Positions 6,120-7,072 of a DNA stretch of 7,072 bases are shown here, in pieces. Source of the DNA: Actinomycetota bacterium (GTDB taxonomy: Bacteria; Actinomycetota; Actinomycetes; Nanopelagicales; Nanopelagicaceae); the NCBI GenBank assembly GCA_009699825.1, contig WLNM01000056.1, forward strand, positions 1 to 7,072, written 5' to 3'. The notes below the pieces were generated by a model. It was not told the origin of the DNA. It was given only the letters and a program-made list of their open reading frames with translations, and did not search any database. The position numbers were made by a program, and so were the translations under genes. The stretch's first letter is position 1. Every line of letters begins with the position of its first letter.

Positions 6120-6126
6120 CTCCTTT
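6120..6126 (-). promoter_or_regulatory. Ribosome binding site for nnrD
   Basis: AAAGGAG on the minus strand lies 5 nt before the GTG start of nnrD and supports that start over in-frame alternatives. Confidence 0.75.
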
Positions 6127-6143
6127 GCTTCTTACAGTGTGAG

Positions 6144-6158
6144 ACTACTCCGAGTAGT
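6144..6158. promoter_or_regulatory. Perfect 15-bp palindrome, candidate operator between nnrD and katG
   Basis: ACTACTC-C-GAGTAGT has two perfect 7-bp arms around one central base, in the 98-nt divergent spacer. It lies just upstream of and over the -35 region expected for the katG -10 at 6177-6182, and about 30 nt before the nnrD start on the other strand. A dimeric regulator bound here could control both genes. I do not recognise the motif as a known Fur, PerR or OxyR box, and no regulator gene sits next to katG inside the window. Confidence 0.5.
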
Positions 6159-6176
6159 GATTTGTATGGAATTGAG

Positions 6177-6182
6177 TATTAT
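6177..6182 (+). promoter_or_regulatory. Candidate -10 box for katG
   Basis: TATTAT is a close match to TATAAT and lies about 30 nt before the katG ATG, leaving a leader of about 24 nt that contains the Shine-Dalgarno. The -35 match at 16-17 nt spacing (TAGTGA at 6155-6160) is poor and overlaps the right arm of the palindrome, as expected for a regulated promoter. Confidence 0.45.
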
Positions 6183-6201
6183 TGGCTCAGTCATCACACG
6201 T

Positions 6202-6208
6202 GGGAGGT
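6202..6208 (+). promoter_or_regulatory. Strong ribosome binding site for katG
   Basis: GGGAGGT, nearly the full anti-Shine-Dalgarno complement, lies 4 nt before the ATG at 6213. It is the strongest site in the window and predicts high translation of katG. Confidence 0.8.
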
Positions 6209-6212
6209 CATC

Positions 6213-7072
6213 ATGGAAGAGTCAGCAAAGTGCCCGTATACAGGGGCGAAATTAGCCGATGAAGGCAAGTACAACCGTGATTGGTGGCCAGATCAACTGG
6301 ACCTAAAAATCCTGCAACACAATTCACCACTTGCAGATCCCATGGACAAGAAATTTAATTATGCAAAAGAGTTCAAAACTGTAAATCTTAAAGAACTAAA
6401 GCGCGATATTGAAAAATTAATGACAACATCACAAGAGTGGTGGCCTGCAGATTACGGACATTACGGTCCATTCTTTATTCGCATGGCGTGGCACAGTGCA
6501 GGAACATATAGAACTTCTGATGGACGTGGCGGTGGCGGTTCCGGAATGCAACGCTTCGCACCTCTTAATAGTTGGCCAGATAACGTTAACTTAGATAAAG
6601 CACGTCGCTTGTTGTGGCCGATTAAACAAAAATACGGAAAGAAACTCTCTTGGGCAGATCTCATGATCTTTACCGGCAATTGCGCCATCGAATCAATGGG
6701 ATTAAAAACTTTTGGTTTTGGTGGCGGACGTGAAGATGTCTGGGAACCAGATGAGACATATTGGGGTAAAGAAGCAGAGTGGCTAGCAGATGAGCGCTAC
6801 TCAGGGGATCGTGATTTAGAAGATCCACTCGCTGCTGTGCAAATGGGTTTGATTTACGTAAATCCTGAAGGTCCTAATGGCAAGCCAGATATCTTGGGCT
6901 CGGCACGCGATATCCGCGAAACCTTTGCTCGCATGGCAATGAATGATGAAGAAACAGTTGCACTGATCGCCGGTGGCCACACATTTGGTAAAGCACACGG
7001 CGCCGCAGATCCAGGTAAGTATGTTGGCGCAGAACCAGAAGGTGCTCCAATTGAACAGATGGGTCTTGGATG
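6213..7072 (+). CDS. katG: Catalase-peroxidase KatG, N-terminal 286 residues (3' end outside window)
   Basis: KatG is a cytoplasmic bifunctional haem enzyme (class I peroxidase superfamily) that disproportionates hydrogen peroxide and also acts as a broad peroxidase. The visible part covers most of the haem-binding N-terminal domain. It shows distal residues R90, W93 and H94 in FFIRMAWHSAGTYR, then the GMQRFAPLNSWPDN block at 111-124, Y215 in MGLIYVNPEGP, M241 in FARMAMND, and the proximal haem ligand H256 in GGHTFGK. W93, Y215 and M241 correspond to the Trp-Tyr-Met crosslink needed for catalase activity, so both activities should be present. The full family length is about 720-750 residues, so some 40% is seen. 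The start is ATG with a very strong Shine-Dalgarno. The first residues (MEESAKCPYTG) are short compared with mycobacterial KatG. No adjacent furA is seen, unlike the mycobacterial furA-katG arrangement. Confidence 0.97.
   Translation, partial: MEESAKCPYTGAKLADEGKYNRDWWPDQLDLKILQHNSPLADPMDKKFNYAKEFKTVNLKELKRDIEKLMTTSQEWWPADYGHYGPFFIRMAWHSAGTYRTSDGRGGGGSGMQRFAPLNSWPDNVNLDKARRLLWPIKQKYGKKLSWADLMIFTGNCAIESMGLKTFGFGGGREDVWEPDETYWGKEAEWLADERYSGDRDLEDPLAAVQMGLIYVNPEGPNGKPDILGSARDIRETFARMAMNDEETVALIAGGHTFGKAHGAADPGKYVGAEPEGAPIEQMGLG

Noticed and set aside
1..7072. CRISPR array, insertion sequence, tRNA, rRNA or riboswitch
   Set aside because: No regularly spaced repeats, terminal inverted repeats, transposase fragments or recognisable RNA folds were seen, and the only two non-coding gaps above 50 nt are 116 and 98 nt.

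Overview
The window looks like chromosomal DNA from an actinobacterium with unusually low GC. KatG, GalT and GlpD all read as actinobacterial versions of their families, but the DNA is visibly AT-leaning and starts are a mix of ATG, GTG and TTG. A streamlined freshwater lineage such as the acI/Nanopelagicales group (Ca. Planktophila and relatives) would fit. That placement is inference from family resemblance and base composition, not a search result. I see no mobile element, CRISPR array, tRNA or rRNA, and almost every base is coding.

Layout, left to right. (1) A galactose (Leloir) pair reads leftwards: galT (477-1586) followed with no gap by galE (1-476, cut by the window edge). (2) A 116-nt divergent spacer leads to glpD (1703-3361, +), the FAD-dependent glycerol-3-phosphate dehydrogenase, with a good Shine-Dalgarno and a TTG start. 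(3) glpD converges on a leftward cluster so tightly that the stop codons overlap by 4 nt. Its best intrinsic-terminator candidate lies inside the opposing gene. (4) The leftward cluster, in transcription order, is: nnrD (NAD(P)HX dehydratase, 5269-6114); a minimal LuxR/GerE-type helix-turn-helix protein (4979-5221); an 88-residue protein resembling the C-terminal tau/gamma-type domain of actinobacterial DnaX (4689-4955); and a secreted GH25 lysozyme with an Ig-like domain and a Pro/Thr/Lys tail (3358-4692). The last two overlap by ATGA. (5) A 98-nt divergent spacer with a 15-bp palindrome separates nnrD from katG (6213-7072, +, cut by the right edge), a catalase-peroxidase with its active-site residues intact as far as visible.

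Working together: galT/galE feed galactose into UDP-sugars and glycolysis. GlpD passes glycerol-derived electrons to the respiratory chain. nnrD and katG, divergent around a shared candidate operator, both deal with metabolic damage (hydrated NAD(P)H and peroxide). The least explained part is the trio of mini-HTH, solo DnaX-like domain and secreted lysozyme, which is the best candidate here for an undescribed functional unit.
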